A program made the position numbers and the translations under genes. The notes beneath the pieces are model-generated. The model was not told the origin of the DNA, did no database searches, and was given only the letters and a program-made list of their open reading frames with translations. This document shows, in pieces, positions 30,444-39,537 of a stretch of DNA of 64,000 nucleotides. Each line of letters starts with the position of its first letter. The stretch's first letter is position 1. Origin of the DNA: Hydrogenophaga sp. SL48 (GTDB lineage: Bacteria > Pseudomonadota > Gammaproteobacteria > Burkholderiales > Burkholderiaceae_C); contig NZ_CP063400.1 in the NCBI RefSeq assembly GCF_021729865.1, positions 2,356,001 to 2,420,000 of the forward strand, written 5' to 3'.

Positions 30444-32351
30444 TCAGGCCGCGGCCTTGAGCCCGGTTCCGATGAGATCGGCAAAGCGCGCACGGATCGA
30501 ACGTTCGATGCCGGCCGCGTCCAGACCCTCTGCCGCCATCAGGCGTGCGGGGTCGCCGTGTTCGGTGAACACGTCCGACAGGCCCAGCTGGAGCACGGGC
30601 ATGTTGATCCCCTCTGCCTGCAAGGCTTCGAGCACGGCACTGCCGGCCCCGCCCATCACACAGCCCTCCTCCACCGTCACCAGCGCCTGGTGGTTGCGAG
30701 CCATCTCGCGCAACAGGTCCAGATCCAGCGGTTTGGCCCAGCGCATGTTGGCCACGCTGGCATCCAGCGTTTCCGCCACGGAGAGCGCGGGGTGCAGCAG
30801 CGTACCGAACGCCAGGATCGCCAGGCCGCGCCCCCGGCGGCGAACCTCGCCTTTTCCATAGGGAAGCCCGTCCAGACTGGCCGGAACGGCAACGCCCACA
30901 CCCGAGCCACGCGGGTAACGCACGGCCACGGGATGGTTCTGGGCGTGGGCCGTGGACAGCAGCTGGCGTGTCTCGGCCTCATCGGATGGGCAGGCGATGG
31001 CCATGTTGGGGATGCAACGCAGGTAGGCGATGTCATACGCGCCCGCGTGGGTGGCGCCGTCGGCTCCCACCAGCCCGGCGCGGTCGAGCGCAAACACCAT
31101 CGGCAGGTTCTGCAACGCCACGTCATGGATCAGCTGGTCATAGGCCCGTTGCAGGAAGGTGGAGTAGATCGCCACCACCGGCTTCATGCCCTCGCACGCC
31201 AGGCCGGCTGCGAACGTGACAGCGTGCTGTTCGGCAATGCCGACATCGAAATAACGCCCGGGAAACCGCTGGTGAAACTCCACCATGCCCGAACCCTCCC
31301 GCATGGCCGGCGTGATGCCCACGAGCAGCGGATCGGCCGCGGCCATGTCGCACAACCACTGGCCAAAGACCTGGGTGAAGGTCGGCTTGGGCGCAGTGGC
31401 GGGTTTCACCAGGCCCACCGCCGGGTCGAACTTGCCCGGGCCGTGGTAGGCCACCGGATCGGCCTCGGCCAGCTTGTAGCCTTGGCCCTTCTTGGTCACC
31501 ACGTGCAGGAACTGCGGCCCGCTGTTGTGGTCCAGCAGATGGCGGATGTTCTCCAGTGTGGGGATCAGCGAATCAAGGTCGTGGCCGTCGATGGGGCCCA
31601 CGTAGTTGAACCCGAACTTCTCGAACAGCGTGGCGGGCACCACCATGCCCTTGGCGTGTTCTTCGAGGCGCTTGGCCAGCTCGAACAGCGGCGGTGCGCC
31701 CTTGAGCACCGATTTGCCCACGTTCTTGGCCGCGGCGTAGAACTGGCCGCTCATGAGCTGCGCGAGGTAACGGTTGAGCGCACCGACCGGCGGCGAGATC
31801 GACATGTCGTTGTCGTTGAGGACCACGAGGAGCCGCCCCTCGGCCACGCCCGCGTTGTTCAGCGCCTCGAAGGCCATGCCGGCGGTCATGGCGCCGTCGC
31901 CGATGATGGCCACCGAGTGGCGGCTCTCGCCCTTGATCTTCGCGGCCATGGCCATGCCCAGCGCCGCCGAAATGCTGGTGGACGAATGGGCGGTGCCGAA
32001 GGTGTCGTACTCGCTTTCGTCGCGGCGTGGGAAGCCGCTGATGCCGCCGAGCTGACGCAACGAGCCCATGCGGTCGCGACGCCCGGTCAGGATCTTGTGC
32101 GGGTAGGTCTGGTGGCCCACGTCCCAGACCAGACGGTCTTCAGGCGTGTTGAACACATAGTGCAGCGCCACCGTCAGCTCCACGGTGCCGAGGTTGGAAC
32201 TCAGGTGGCCACCGGTGCGCGACACGCTCTGGAGCACGTGGTCGCGCAACTCGTCCGCCAAGGGACGCAGCTGCGTGCGTGAGAGCCGGCGAAGGTCGGC
32301 TGGCGAATCGATGGAGGCCAACAGGTTGCTCATGGCGATCGGGGTGGTCAT
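30444..32351 (-). CDS. dxs: 1-deoxy-D-xylulose-5-phosphate synthase
   Basis: A 635-residue Dxs. It shows the thiamine-diphosphate motif [18 protein letters not shown], the substrate His in SSNLG and [14 protein letters not shown], and the catalytic Glu in [17 protein letters not shown]. It makes DXP from pyruvate and glyceraldehyde 3-phosphate, the first step of the MEP isoprenoid pathway. A second in-frame Met six codons later ([11 protein letters not shown]) is also possible. It follows ispA by 17 bp in the xseB-ispA-dxs operon common in proteobacteria. Confidence 0.97.
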   Translation of the reverse strand: MTTPIAMSNLLASIDSPADLRRLSRTQLRPLADELRDHVLQSVSRTGGHLSSNLGTVELTVALHYVFNTPEDRLVWDVGHQTYPHKILTGRRDRMGSLRQLGGISGFPRRDESEYDTFGTAHSSTSISAALGMAMAAKIKGESRHSVAIIGDGAMTAGMAFEALNNAGVAEGRLLVVLNDNDMSISPPVGALNRYLAQLMSGQFYAAAKNVGKSVLKGAPPLFELAKRLEEHAKGMVVPATLFEKFGFNYVGPIDGHDLDSLIPTLENIRHLLDHNSGPQFLHVVTKKGQGYKLAEADPVAYHGPGKFDPAVGLVKPATAPKPTFTQVFGQWLCDMAAADPLLVGITPAMREGSGMVEFHQRFPGRYFDVGIAEQHAVTFAAGLACEGMKPVVAIYSTFLQRAYDQLIHDVALQNLPMVFALDRAGLVGADGATHAGAYDIAYLRCIPNMAIACPSDEAETRQLLSTAHAQNHPVAVRYPRGSGVGVAVPASLDGLPYGKGEVRRRGRGLAILAFGTLLHPALSVAETLDASVANMRWAKPLDLDLLREMARNHQALVTVEEGCVMGGAGSAVLEALQAEGINMPVLQLGLSDVFTEHGDPARLMAAEGLDAAGIERSIRARFADLIGTGLKAAA

Positions 32352-32368
32352 TGCGGCGGGTTGCGGGT

Positions 32369-33253
32369 TCAGCTGGTGCGGCGGCCAACCCAGTCGGCCA
32401 GGGCGTGAAGGGTGTCGGTGTGGGCCAGGCCACTGCGGTTCAGGGCCGCGTGCGCCTGGTCGAGCAACGCGTCGGCGTAGGCCTGGGCATTTTGCAGCCC
32501 CATCAGAGACACAAACGTGGGCTTGTCGTTGGCGGCGTCTTTGCCCGCCGTCTTGCCCAGGGTGGTGGAGTCGGTGGTGACGTCGAGGATGTCGTCCACC
32601 ACCTGGAACGCCAGCCCGAGACTGGCGCCGTAAGCCGACAGCTCACGGGTCACGCCAGCCTGCACCTGGGCGGTGGCCGCGCCCATCATCACGCTGGCCT
32701 GCAACAAGGCACCAGTCTTGAGCCGGTGCATGGCTTCCAGCGCGGCCTGGTCCAGCGACAGCCCCACGCTGGCCAGATCCACCGCCTGGCCACCGGCCAT
32801 GCCGGTCGCGCCGGCCGCCAGGGCCAGCTGGCGGCACAGCGCGGCCGACAGGGCGGGCGGCATCGAACCGTCGTCGGGCACCAGCAACTCAAACGCCAGC
32901 GCCTGAAGGGCGTCGCCGGCCAGCAGGGCCTGGGCCTCGCCAAACCGCACATGCACCGTGGGCTTGCCACGGCGCAACACGTCGTTGTCCATGCAGGGCA
33001 TGTCGTCGTGCACCAGCGAGTAGGCGTGGATGAGCTCGACCGCACAGGCCGCGCGCAACGCGGCGGCGCCATCCCCTTGCACCGCTTCGCCAGCGGCCAG
33101 CACCAGCAGCGGCCGCAAACGCTTGCCACCATCGAGCACGGCGTAGCGCATGGCCAGCCCCAGGCCAGCGGGTACGTCGGCGGCGACCCACGACGACAGC
33201 GCCTGCTCCACGCGGTCCTGCTGGGCGGAACGCCAGACCACGAATCCGCTCAT
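32369..33253 (-). CDS. ispA: Farnesyl diphosphate synthase (polyprenyl synthetase family)
   Basis: A 294-residue trans-prenyltransferase with both Asp-rich motifs: [20 protein letters not shown] and [12 protein letters not shown]. The length and small residues before the first motif fit a geranyl/farnesyl diphosphate synthase. The ATG at 33253 overlaps the xseB stop (ATGA). The frame runs further upstream over xseB, but that is an out-of-frame shadow. Confidence 0.95.
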   Translation of the reverse strand: MSGFVVWRSAQQDRVEQALSSWVAADVPAGLGLAMRYAVLDGGKRLRPLLVLAAGEAVQGDGAAALRAACAVELIHAYSLVHDDMPCMDNDVLRRGKPTVHVRFGEAQALLAGDALQALAFELLVPDDGSMPPALSAALCRQLALAAGATGMAGGQAVDLASVGLSLDQAALEAMHRLKTGALLQASVMMGAATAQVQAGVTRELSAYGASLGLAFQVVDDILDVTTDSTTLGKTAGKDAANDKPTFVSLMGLQNAQAYADALLDQAHAALNRSGLAHTDTLHALADWVGRRTS

Positions 33254-33519
33254 GCCGCGTCCCAGGGTTTGGCTTCGCCGTTTTCGAGCACCTTGATCTG
33301 GTTTTCCACGGCATCCAGCCGGGCACGGCAAAAAGCGAGCAACTCGGCGCCCCGCTGGTAGCGGGTCAGCAACTGGTCCAGGGGCAGCTGCCCGGCATCG
33401 AGCTGCGCCACCAGTTGCTCCAGCTCCTCCAGAGCGGCCTCGTAACTGGCGGCCGCCTCGGTGATCGCGGCCGGCCGGTTGGTGGCACGGGTGGTTTTGG
33501 CAGTGGGGGAAGTGGTCAT
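33250..33519 (-). CDS. xseB: Exodeoxyribonuclease VII small subunit
   Basis: An 89-residue XseB with the conserved coiled core [20 protein letters not shown], then [20 protein letters not shown] and a short C-terminal helix. It stabilises the XseA nuclease. An N-terminal Thr/Ala-rich stretch of about 20 residues precedes the core. The ATG at 33519 is preferred over a frame starting at 33570. First gene of the xseB-ispA-dxs operon. Confidence 0.93.
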   Translation of the reverse strand: MTTSPTAKTTRATNRPAAITEAAASYEAALEELEQLVAQLDAGQLPLDQLLTRYQRGAELLAFCRARLDAVENQIKVLENGEAKPWDAA

Positions 33520-33587
33520 GCAAAAGGTGGGAAGGGGCCACGGGGGCGGCCCGTCAAACCGCCGCGACACAGCTGCGGCGTCGCCGG

Positions 33588-33593
33588 ATTTTA
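33588..33593 (-). promoter_or_regulatory. Candidate -10 for xseB-ispA-dxs
   Basis: TAAAAT on the minus strand about 70 bp upstream of the xseB ATG, in the 275-bp divergent gap shared with the Rieske oxygenase gene. No consensus -35 was found. Confidence 0.4.
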
Positions 33594-33645
33594 TCCCTCG
33601 TGTTCATGCCCCGCCGCACCGGCGCGCCCGACCACCCCCCCGGGG

Positions 33646-33651
33646 TACAAT
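33646..33651 (+). promoter_or_regulatory. Candidate -10 for the Rieske oxygenase gene
   Basis: TACAAT, predicting a leader of about 135 nt before the ATG at 33795. The leader contains overlapping hairpins at 33678-33704. Confidence 0.45.
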
Positions 33652-33794
33652 CCGCGCTCTTTTTTCCTCACTCAACTGACGGGCCTCCAACGCCCGGAGG
33701 GACGCAGCACTTCCACCCTTCCCGCGCCGATCGTTCACTCGCTACGCGCTTCACCCTGCCCCTTCATAGGGGGAGTCTTTAGGTCAAGACCTTC

Positions 33795-34940
33795 ATGTCT
33801 GATTTGAGTCTTCAACTCCAGCAGGCCGAAAGCCAACTTCCGGTTTCCAGCTATTTCGACGAGGCGCTGTTCCAGCAGGAACTGGCAACGATCTTCCAGC
33901 GCGGACCCCGCTACGTGGGGCACGCCAACGCCGTGCCCGAGCTCGGCGACTATTACGCCCTCCCCCACGAAGGCGAAGGCCGGGCACTCGTGCGCACGGC
34001 CCGAGGCGTGGAGCTGGTGTCCAACGTCTGCCGCCACCGCCAGGCCGTCATCCTGAAGGGCCGCGGCAACCTGAACAGGACCCAGAGCGGGCACTCGGGC
34101 GGTCACATCGTCTGCCCGCTGCACCGCTGGACCTACAGCGGTGGCCAGAACGGCAACAACCCCATTGGCTCTCTGCTCGGCGCGCCGCATTTCGCCCAAG
34201 ACCCCTGCCTCGATCTGAAGCGCTACCCGCTGCGCGAGTGGAACGGCCTGCTGTTCGAGGACAACGGCCGCGACATCGAGACCGACCTCGCCGGCATGGG
34301 CCCGCGCGCCGCGCTGAGCTTCGATGGCATGGTGCTCGACCACGTCGAGCTGCACACCTGCAACTACAACTGGAAGACGTTCATCGAGGTCTATCTGGAG
34401 GACTACCACGTGGTGCCGTTCCACCCAGGTCTGGGCGGCTTCGTCACCTGCGACGACCTGCGATGGGAATTCAAGCCCGAGTATTCGGTGCAGACCGTGG
34501 GCGCACAGAACCTGCTGGGCAAGGCCGGCAGCCCGGTCTACCAGCGCTGGCACCAGCAGCTGATGCAGTACCGCCAAGGCGCCGCGCCGGAGCACGGCGC
34601 GATCTGGCTCACCTACTACCCGCACATCATGGTGGAGTGGTACCCGCACGTGCTCACCGTCTCCACGCTGCACCCGATCAGTGTCAACCAGACGCTGAAC
34701 CGGGTGGAGTTCTTCTACCCCGAGGACATCGCCGTCTTCGAGCGCGAGTTCGTCGAAGCCCAGCGCGCGGCCTACATGGAAACCTGCATCGAGGACGACG
34801 AGATCGGAGAGCGCATGGACGCCGGGCGCAAAGCCCTGCTCGCGCGCGGCGACAACGAGGTCGGCCCGTATCAGAGCCCGATGGAAGACGGCATGCAGCA
34901 CTTCCACGAGTGGTATCGCGGCAGGATGCGAACGGCGTGA
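33795..34940 (+). CDS. Rieske-type aromatic ring-hydroxylating oxygenase, alpha subunit-like
   Basis: A 381-residue protein with an N-terminal Rieske [2Fe-2S] domain (CRHRQAV at about 76-82 and CPLHRWTYS at about 109-117, giving the CxH...CxxH ligands) and a catalytic domain with mononuclear iron ligands in EDYHVVPFHPG. Substrate unknown. No ferredoxin or reductase gene is adjacent, so it must use electron carriers encoded elsewhere. It resembles the single-component-gene group related to carnitine or choline monooxygenase-like and phenylpropionate-type alpha subunits. It could be a housekeeping tailoring enzyme rather than a catabolic dioxygenase. Confidence 0.88.
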   Translation: MSDLSLQLQQAESQLPVSSYFDEALFQQELATIFQRGPRYVGHANAVPELGDYYALPHEGEGRALVRTARGVELVSNVCRHRQAVILKGRGNLNRTQSGHSGGHIVCPLHRWTYSGGQNGNNPIGSLLGAPHFAQDPCLDLKRYPLREWNGLLFEDNGRDIETDLAGMGPRAALSFDGMVLDHVELHTCNYNWKTFIEVYLEDYHVVPFHPGLGGFVTCDDLRWEFKPEYSVQTVGAQNLLGKAGSPVYQRWHQQLMQYRQGAAPEHGAIWLTYYPHIMVEWYPHVLTVSTLHPISVNQTLNRVEFFYPEDIAVFEREFVEAQRAAYMETCIEDDEIGERMDAGRKALLARGDNEVGPYQSPMEDGMQHFHEWYRGRMRTA

Positions 34941-34974
34941 TCATCCGCGCGCATTCGCCCCAGGCCACCGCGGA

Positions 34975-35038
34975 ACGGGCTTTGCCCGGCCGCCAGTGGC
35001 GCCCCCTGGGGGGTGACGCCGCAGGCGGCGTGGGAGGA
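34975..35038. repeat. Dispersed GC-rich hairpin repeat, copy A
   Basis: About 64 bp of stacked short hairpins (CGGGCTTTGCCCGG, CCCCCTGGGGGG, GCCGCAGGCGGC) that aligns with 57886-57960. It fills the gap between the oxygenase and DMT genes, and its last bases (GGGAGGA) provide the Shine-Dalgarno of the DMT gene. Confidence 0.7.
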
Positions 35039-35043
35039 TAGGC

Positions 35044-35928
35044 ATGGCCTGGATGTTGCTCGCCTCGCTGTTCTTCGCGAGCATGGGGGTCTGCATCAAG
35101 TTTGCCTCGGTGCATTTCAACAGCTTCGAGATCGTCGCCTACCGGGGCATGGTGGGCGTGATCTTCCTGTATGGATTCACCCGCGCGCGTGGCGTTTCGC
35201 TGCGCACCACGGTACCGATGATGCACGTCTGGCGCAGCCTGGTCGGCACCATTTCGCTGACCGCCTGGTTCTACGCCATCGCCGTGCTGCCCCTGGCCAC
35301 GGCCATGACGCTCAACTACATGAGCAGCGTCTGGATCGCCACTTTCCTGCTCGGCGGCGCGCTGCTGACGCAGGGCCGGGATGCCCCGTTGCGGCAGCAG
35401 GGCCCGCTGTTCATGGCCGTGCTGGCGGGCTTTGCCGGCGTGGCCATGATGCTCCGGCCGAGCCTGAACCCGGATCAGGTGCTGGGCGCGCTGGTCGGGC
35501 TGCTGTCGGGCATCTTCGCGGCCTTTGCCTACCTGCAGGTGACCGCGCTCAGCCGCGCGGGCGAACCCGAAAGCCGCACGGTGTTTTATTTTTCCATCGG
35601 CGCGGTGCTGGCGGGTTTGCTGGGCATGGTGTTTGTCGGCGCCACGCCATGGACCTGGCCGGCCGCGCTGTGGCTGCTGCCCATCGGGCTGCTGGCGCTG
35701 GGCGGCCAGTTGTGCATGACGCGCGCCTATTCGCGCGGTGCGACCCTGGTGGTGGCCAACCTGCAGTACTCGGGCATCGTGTTCGCGGGCATCTACAGCC
35801 TGCTCATCTTCGGCGACCAGCTGCCGCTGATGGGCTGGCTCGGCATGGCGCTCATCATCGTGAGCGGCATCACCGCCACGGTGTTGCGCGCCCGCGCAAT
35901 CCCCAACTCTCCCGCTGAGGACCACTGA
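35044..35928 (+). CDS. DMT family transporter (EamA domains)
   Basis: A 294-residue ten-helix protein with two EamA repeats: the first from MAWMLLASLFFASMGVCIKF, the second from VLGALVGLLSGIFAAFAYLQ. The typical end-of-repeat motifs PLATAMTLNYMSSVW and ATLVVANLQYSGIVF are present. EamA proteins export metabolites or amino acids; substrate unknown. GGGAGGA lies 6 bp before the ATG, at the edge of a dispersed repeat. Confidence 0.9.
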   Translation: MAWMLLASLFFASMGVCIKFASVHFNSFEIVAYRGMVGVIFLYGFTRARGVSLRTTVPMMHVWRSLVGTISLTAWFYAIAVLPLATAMTLNYMSSVWIATFLLGGALLTQGRDAPLRQQGPLFMAVLAGFAGVAMMLRPSLNPDQVLGALVGLLSGIFAAFAYLQVTALSRAGEPESRTVFYFSIGAVLAGLLGMVFVGATPWTWPAALWLLPIGLLALGGQLCMTRAYSRGATLVVANLQYSGIVFAGIYSLLIFGDQLPLMGWLGMALIIVSGITATVLRARAIPNSPAEDH

Positions 35929-35983
35929 ATCCGGAGGCCCTTGCGGGCTGGCCGGAGGTGTAGTCATTTGGTGGGATCGCCAC

Positions 35984-36002
35984 CTCAGCCAGACTGGCTG
36001 AG
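35984..36002. promoter_or_regulatory. 19-bp perfect palindrome before the sulfurtransferase gene
   Basis: CTCAGCCAGACTGGCTGAG has perfect 9-bp arms around one central base. It abuts GAGAAT (36000-36005), which lies 6 nt before the ATG at 36012. It could be an operator, or the hairpin terminator of the DMT gene without a T-run. Confidence 0.45.
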
Positions 36003-36011
36003 AATGCCATC

Positions 36012-36887
36012 ATGTACAGCACCCTCATTTCCGCGAGCGACCTCCAGCAGCTGATGACCAGCGACCAGCCTTGGCTGGTGATGGACTGCAGCTTCGACCT
36101 CATGAACCCCGACTCGGGCCGGCAGCAGTTCGAGGCACAGCACATCCCGGGCGCCGTGTACGTCCACCTCGACGACCACCTGAGCGACAAGACCGGCCCC
36201 GACCGCGCCAGCGGTGGCCGCCACCCCCTGCCCTCGCGCGAGACCTTCGCGGCCCGGCTCCGGGCGCTGGGCCTGCGCAACGGCCAGCAGGCCGTGGTCA
36301 TGGAGCGGCAGGGCGCCAGCCAATGTGGCCGCCTGTGGTGGATGCTCAAGTGGTGCGGGCACGAAGCGGTGGCGGTGCTCGACGGCGGTCTGGCCGCGTG
36401 GCAGGCCGCCGGGGGGGCGCTGGCCAGCGGGCCCTCGCCTGCCACCGCGGCCCCGCAGCATTTTGAGTTGAAGCCCCCTCTGGTGAACGTGCTCGGTGCA
36501 CAAGACCTCGCCCGGCGACTGGGGCACCCCGATCTCACCGTGATCGACGCCCGCGCGGCGGCCCGGTTTCGCGGCGAGGTGGAACCACTGGACCCGGTGG
36601 CTGGCCACATTCCGGGGGCACTCAACCGGCCGTTCATCGACAACATGGCCCCCGACGGCCGCTTCAAACCCGCCGCGGAGCTGCGCGCCGAGTTTGAACG
36701 CCTGCTGGCGGGCCGCGATCCGGCGACCGTGGTGCACCAATGCGGCAGCGGCGTGAGCGCCATCCCCAACCTCTTGGCCATGGAGATCGCGGGCCTGGGC
36801 CGGAGCGCGCTGTTTCCAGGCAGCTGGAGCGAGTGGTGCAACACGCCGGGCCTGCCCTGCGCACGGGATCAAGTTTTGGCCGTTTGA
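36012..36887 (+). CDS. Sulfurtransferase (tandem rhodanese, 3-mercaptopyruvate type)
   Basis: A 291-residue protein with two rhodanese domains. The first is inactive (about 10-130); the second has the active-site loop VHQCGSGVSAIPNLL, and the CGSGV loop is the form typical of 3-mercaptopyruvate sulfurtransferase rather than thiosulfate sulfurtransferase (CRKGV). Other conserved elements are QFEAQHIPGAVYVHLDD and VIDARAAARFRGE. It probably transfers sulfane sulfur to thiols or cyanide in the cytoplasm. It precedes the kinase pair by 79 bp. Confidence 0.92.
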   Translation: MYSTLISASDLQQLMTSDQPWLVMDCSFDLMNPDSGRQQFEAQHIPGAVYVHLDDHLSDKTGPDRASGGRHPLPSRETFAARLRALGLRNGQQAVVMERQGASQCGRLWWMLKWCGHEAVAVLDGGLAAWQAAGGALASGPSPATAAPQHFELKPPLVNVLGAQDLARRLGHPDLTVIDARAAARFRGEVEPLDPVAGHIPGALNRPFIDNMAPDGRFKPAAELRAEFERLLAGRDPATVVHQCGSGVSAIPNLLAMEIAGLGRSALFPGSWSEWCNTPGLPCARDQVLAV

Positions 36888-36966
36888 GCCGAAAAGTGAG
36901 AGGTTCCGCGATGGTATTTCTTCTGCTGCCAGCGCCCTCACCCCCTGCTGACACACCGCGTTCCAC

Positions 36967-39537
36967 GTGACCACCCCCAAGCCGCCCACCACCGCCCACT
37001 CCGAGGCCAACCACATCAGGGCGACGCTTCAGGCCATCGCCCTGCTCATCGGCGTGACGGCCACCGTGCTCATGCCGCTGGTGTACCTGACCGGCAACAG
37101 CGTGCTGGAGACGATTGTCACGGCCACGATCGCCGGCATCGGCTGGGGCAGCCTGTGGCTGCTGCGCCGTGGCTGCACCACCACCACCCAGACATCGCTG
37201 TTCATGGTGTTCGGTGTGATGACGGCCGCGAGCCTGGAGATCCTGGTCTTTGGTTCGGTGCGGGCCGGCGGTGGCTTTGTGATCGTCGCGGCGGTGGCGG
37301 GCGCCGGCGTTTTTCTCGGACGAAGGGCGCTCATCGGCTCGGTGGTGTATGGCATCACGTCACTGGGCCTGATCACGCTCGCCGAGCAGCGCGGTCTGCT
37401 GGTCACCCCCAATTTCAATGTCGGCACCAAGGTGTGGGTCACCCACTCCGCCGTGCTGGTGGTGGTGGCGGTGCTGGTGTTCTACAGCCGCTCCCGCGCG
37501 CGAGCCGCCTACCAGCAGCAGGCCGATGAGCTGGCGTTGCGCAAACGCACCGAGCAGGAGCGCGATCGCAGCATGGAGCGCTTTGGCCGCATCTTCCGCA
37601 CCAGTCCCAGCCCCATGGTGGCCCAGTCGGCCCGCAACGGCGTGATCCTGGATGTCAACCCCGCGTTTGAACGCTGCTACGGCTACACCAGCGCCCAGGT
37701 GCTGGGGCACGATGACAGCATGCTCTGGGCCGAGCCCGGACAGCGTGCGGTGTTTCTCCAGCAACTGATCGAACACCGGAAAATCCAGCATTTCGACTGC
37801 ATCGGCCTGCGCTCGGACGGGAGCACGTTCAACGCCTCCGTGTCCAGCGAAATGGGCAACGATCCGCAAGACAAGCTGATCATCACCACCATCGCTGACG
37901 TCAGCGCCCAGATCGCCTCGCTGGAGCGGCTGCGGCGGTCGGAGGAACGCTTTTCCAAAGCCTTCAACTTCAGCCCGCTGAACATGACGATCACCCGCAT
38001 GTCAGACGGCTCCTTTGTGGAGGTGAACCGCACGGAAGACCGCGTGCAGGGCTACCAGACCGCCGATCTGCGCGGCAAGACCACCCTGGACGTGGGAGCC
38101 TGGCTCGACGCGCGCGAACGGGACGCCTTTGTCGCCCGCCTGAGGCGGGAGGGCCGGGTCAACGGCCACGACATCCGCATGCGCCACAGGGACGGCACCA
38201 TCGTCGACACGCGCCTGTGGGCGGTCGCCATCGACATCGACGGCGAAGAATGCATCCTGTCCTGCACCGTCAACATCTCCGAAGAAAAGCGCCGGGAAGC
38301 GCTGTTGCTGGGCGTGGCCCGGGGCATGACCGCCGAAACCGGCAAGGCCTTCTTTGGCGCACTCACACGCCACATGGCCCTGGCCATGGGCGCCGACGTG
38401 GTGGTCATGGGCGAGCTGCGCGCGGACCAGCGCGTGCACACGCTCTCGGTCTGGAAGGACGGGGCACCCAGCGACAACTTCGTTTACGAAGCCGACGGCT
38501 CGCCCTGCAGCCAGACGTTGGCACAAGCTTCGCTGTGTGTGCACGAGAACGGACTGTCACAACGCTTTCCAGGTGAAGCGCCGCTCGTGGGCGTGCGGGC
38601 CGAGGCCTATGTCGGGCAGTCGCTGCGCGACGAAGATGGAATGCCGATCGGCGTGCTCAAAGCCTTGTGGCGCCAGCCCATCGCCCTGACCACCGAAATG
38701 CAGGCGCTGATGTCGATCTTTGCCAGCCGCGCCACGGCCGAACTGGTCCGGTTGCAGCGGGATCGCGAAATCAACCACCTCAACGCGACCCTGGAGCAAC
38801 GGGTGAGCCTGCGAACCGCCGAGCTGCAGAAGCTCAACGCCGAGCTCGATTCGTTTGCCTACTCGGTGTCCCACGACCTGAAGTCGCCCCTGCGCGCGAT
38901 CGACGGGTTCACCCGCCTGCTGGGCGAGCAGCTGGAGGGTCGGTTGCAACCCGACGAGGAACAGCTGTTCGAACGGGTGCTGGCCTCCACCCAGCGCATG
39001 AGCACGCTGATCGCCGACCTGCTGGCGCTGGCCCGCGTCAGCCAGGGCAAGATGGAACTGGTGCACACCGACCTCAGCGCCATGGCCGAACAGGTGTTGA
39101 CGGGCGAGCGGGCCCGACAGCCGGACCGGCCGCTGCGCTGGCACATCGAGCCGGGGCTGCTCAGCCCGTGTGACGCCCGGCTGGCCCGCATCGCCCTGGA
39201 GAACCTGCTGGGCAATGCCGTGAAGTACACCCGCGACCAGCCAGACCCCCTGATCGAGGTGGGTCGGGTGCCCGGCACCCCGGGTGAATTCTTCGTGCGC
39301 GACAACGGCGTGGGCTTCAACATGGCCTACGCCGACAAGCTGTTCAAACCCTTCCAGCGGCTGCACATGCCCAGCGAATTCGAGGGCACCGGCATTGGCC
39401 TGGCCACGGTGCGACGCATCGTCGAACGGCACGGGGGCAGCATCAGTGGCGCCGCCCAGGTGGGTCAGGGGGCCGAATTCCGTTTCTCGCTGGAACGCCC
39501 ATGCGTTCAGGCCGTCCAGATCGAAGCCGCCGCATGA
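36967..39537 (+). CDS. Membrane hybrid-sensor histidine kinase (PAS-PAS-GAF-HisKA-HATPase), copy 1
   Basis: An 856-residue kinase: six predicted N-terminal membrane segments (about 18-185), two PAS domains (about 205-325 and 328-445, the second opening SEERFSKAFNFSPLNMTIT), a GAF-like domain (about 455-595), a coiled coil, a HisKA domain with phospho-acceptor His636 in YSVSHDLKSPLRAIDGF, and a HATPase with N-box ENLLGNAVKYT and G-boxes DNGVGF and GTGIGLATV. The start is a GTG at 36967. No receiver domain is attached. It overlaps a second, closely related kinase (ATGA) and no response regulator gene is nearby. Confidence 0.93.
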   Translation: MTTPKPPTTAHSEANHIRATLQAIALLIGVTATVLMPLVYLTGNSVLETIVTATIAGIGWGSLWLLRRGCTTTTQTSLFMVFGVMTAASLEILVFGSVRAGGGFVIVAAVAGAGVFLGRRALIGSVVYGITSLGLITLAEQRGLLVTPNFNVGTKVWVTHSAVLVVVAVLVFYSRSRARAAYQQQADELALRKRTEQERDRSMERFGRIFRTSPSPMVAQSARNGVILDVNPAFERCYGYTSAQVLGHDDSMLWAEPGQRAVFLQQLIEHRKIQHFDCIGLRSDGSTFNASVSSEMGNDPQDKLIITTIADVSAQIASLERLRRSEERFSKAFNFSPLNMTITRMSDGSFVEVNRTEDRVQGYQTADLRGKTTLDVGAWLDARERDAFVARLRREGRVNGHDIRMRHRDGTIVDTRLWAVAIDIDGEECILSCTVNISEEKRREALLLGVARGMTAETGKAFFGALTRHMALAMGADVVVMGELRADQRVHTLSVWKDGAPSDNFVYEADGSPCSQTLAQASLCVHENGLSQRFPGEAPLVGVRAEAYVGQSLRDEDGMPIGVLKALWRQPIALTTEMQALMSIFASRATAELVRLQRDREINHLNATLEQRVSLRTAELQKLNAELDSFAYSVSHDLKSPLRAIDGFTRLLGEQLEGRLQPDEEQLFERVLASTQRMSTLIADLLALARVSQGKMELVHTDLSAMAEQVLTGERARQPDRPLRWHIEPGLLSPCDARLARIALENLLGNAVKYTRDQPDPLIEVGRVPGTPGEFFVRDNGVGFNMAYADKLFKPFQRLHMPSEFEGTGIGLATVRRIVERHGGSISGAAQVGQGAEFRFSLERPCVQAVQIEAAA

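Noticed and set aside
33652..33794. Leader of the Rieske gene as a known riboswitch
   Set aside because: No glycine, SAM or SAH riboswitch core could be matched by eye; kept only as an unclassified structured leader.
34684..35967. A 427-codon minus-strand frame opposite the DMT transporter
   Set aside because: Antisense to a gene with clear EamA repeats; no domain of its own.
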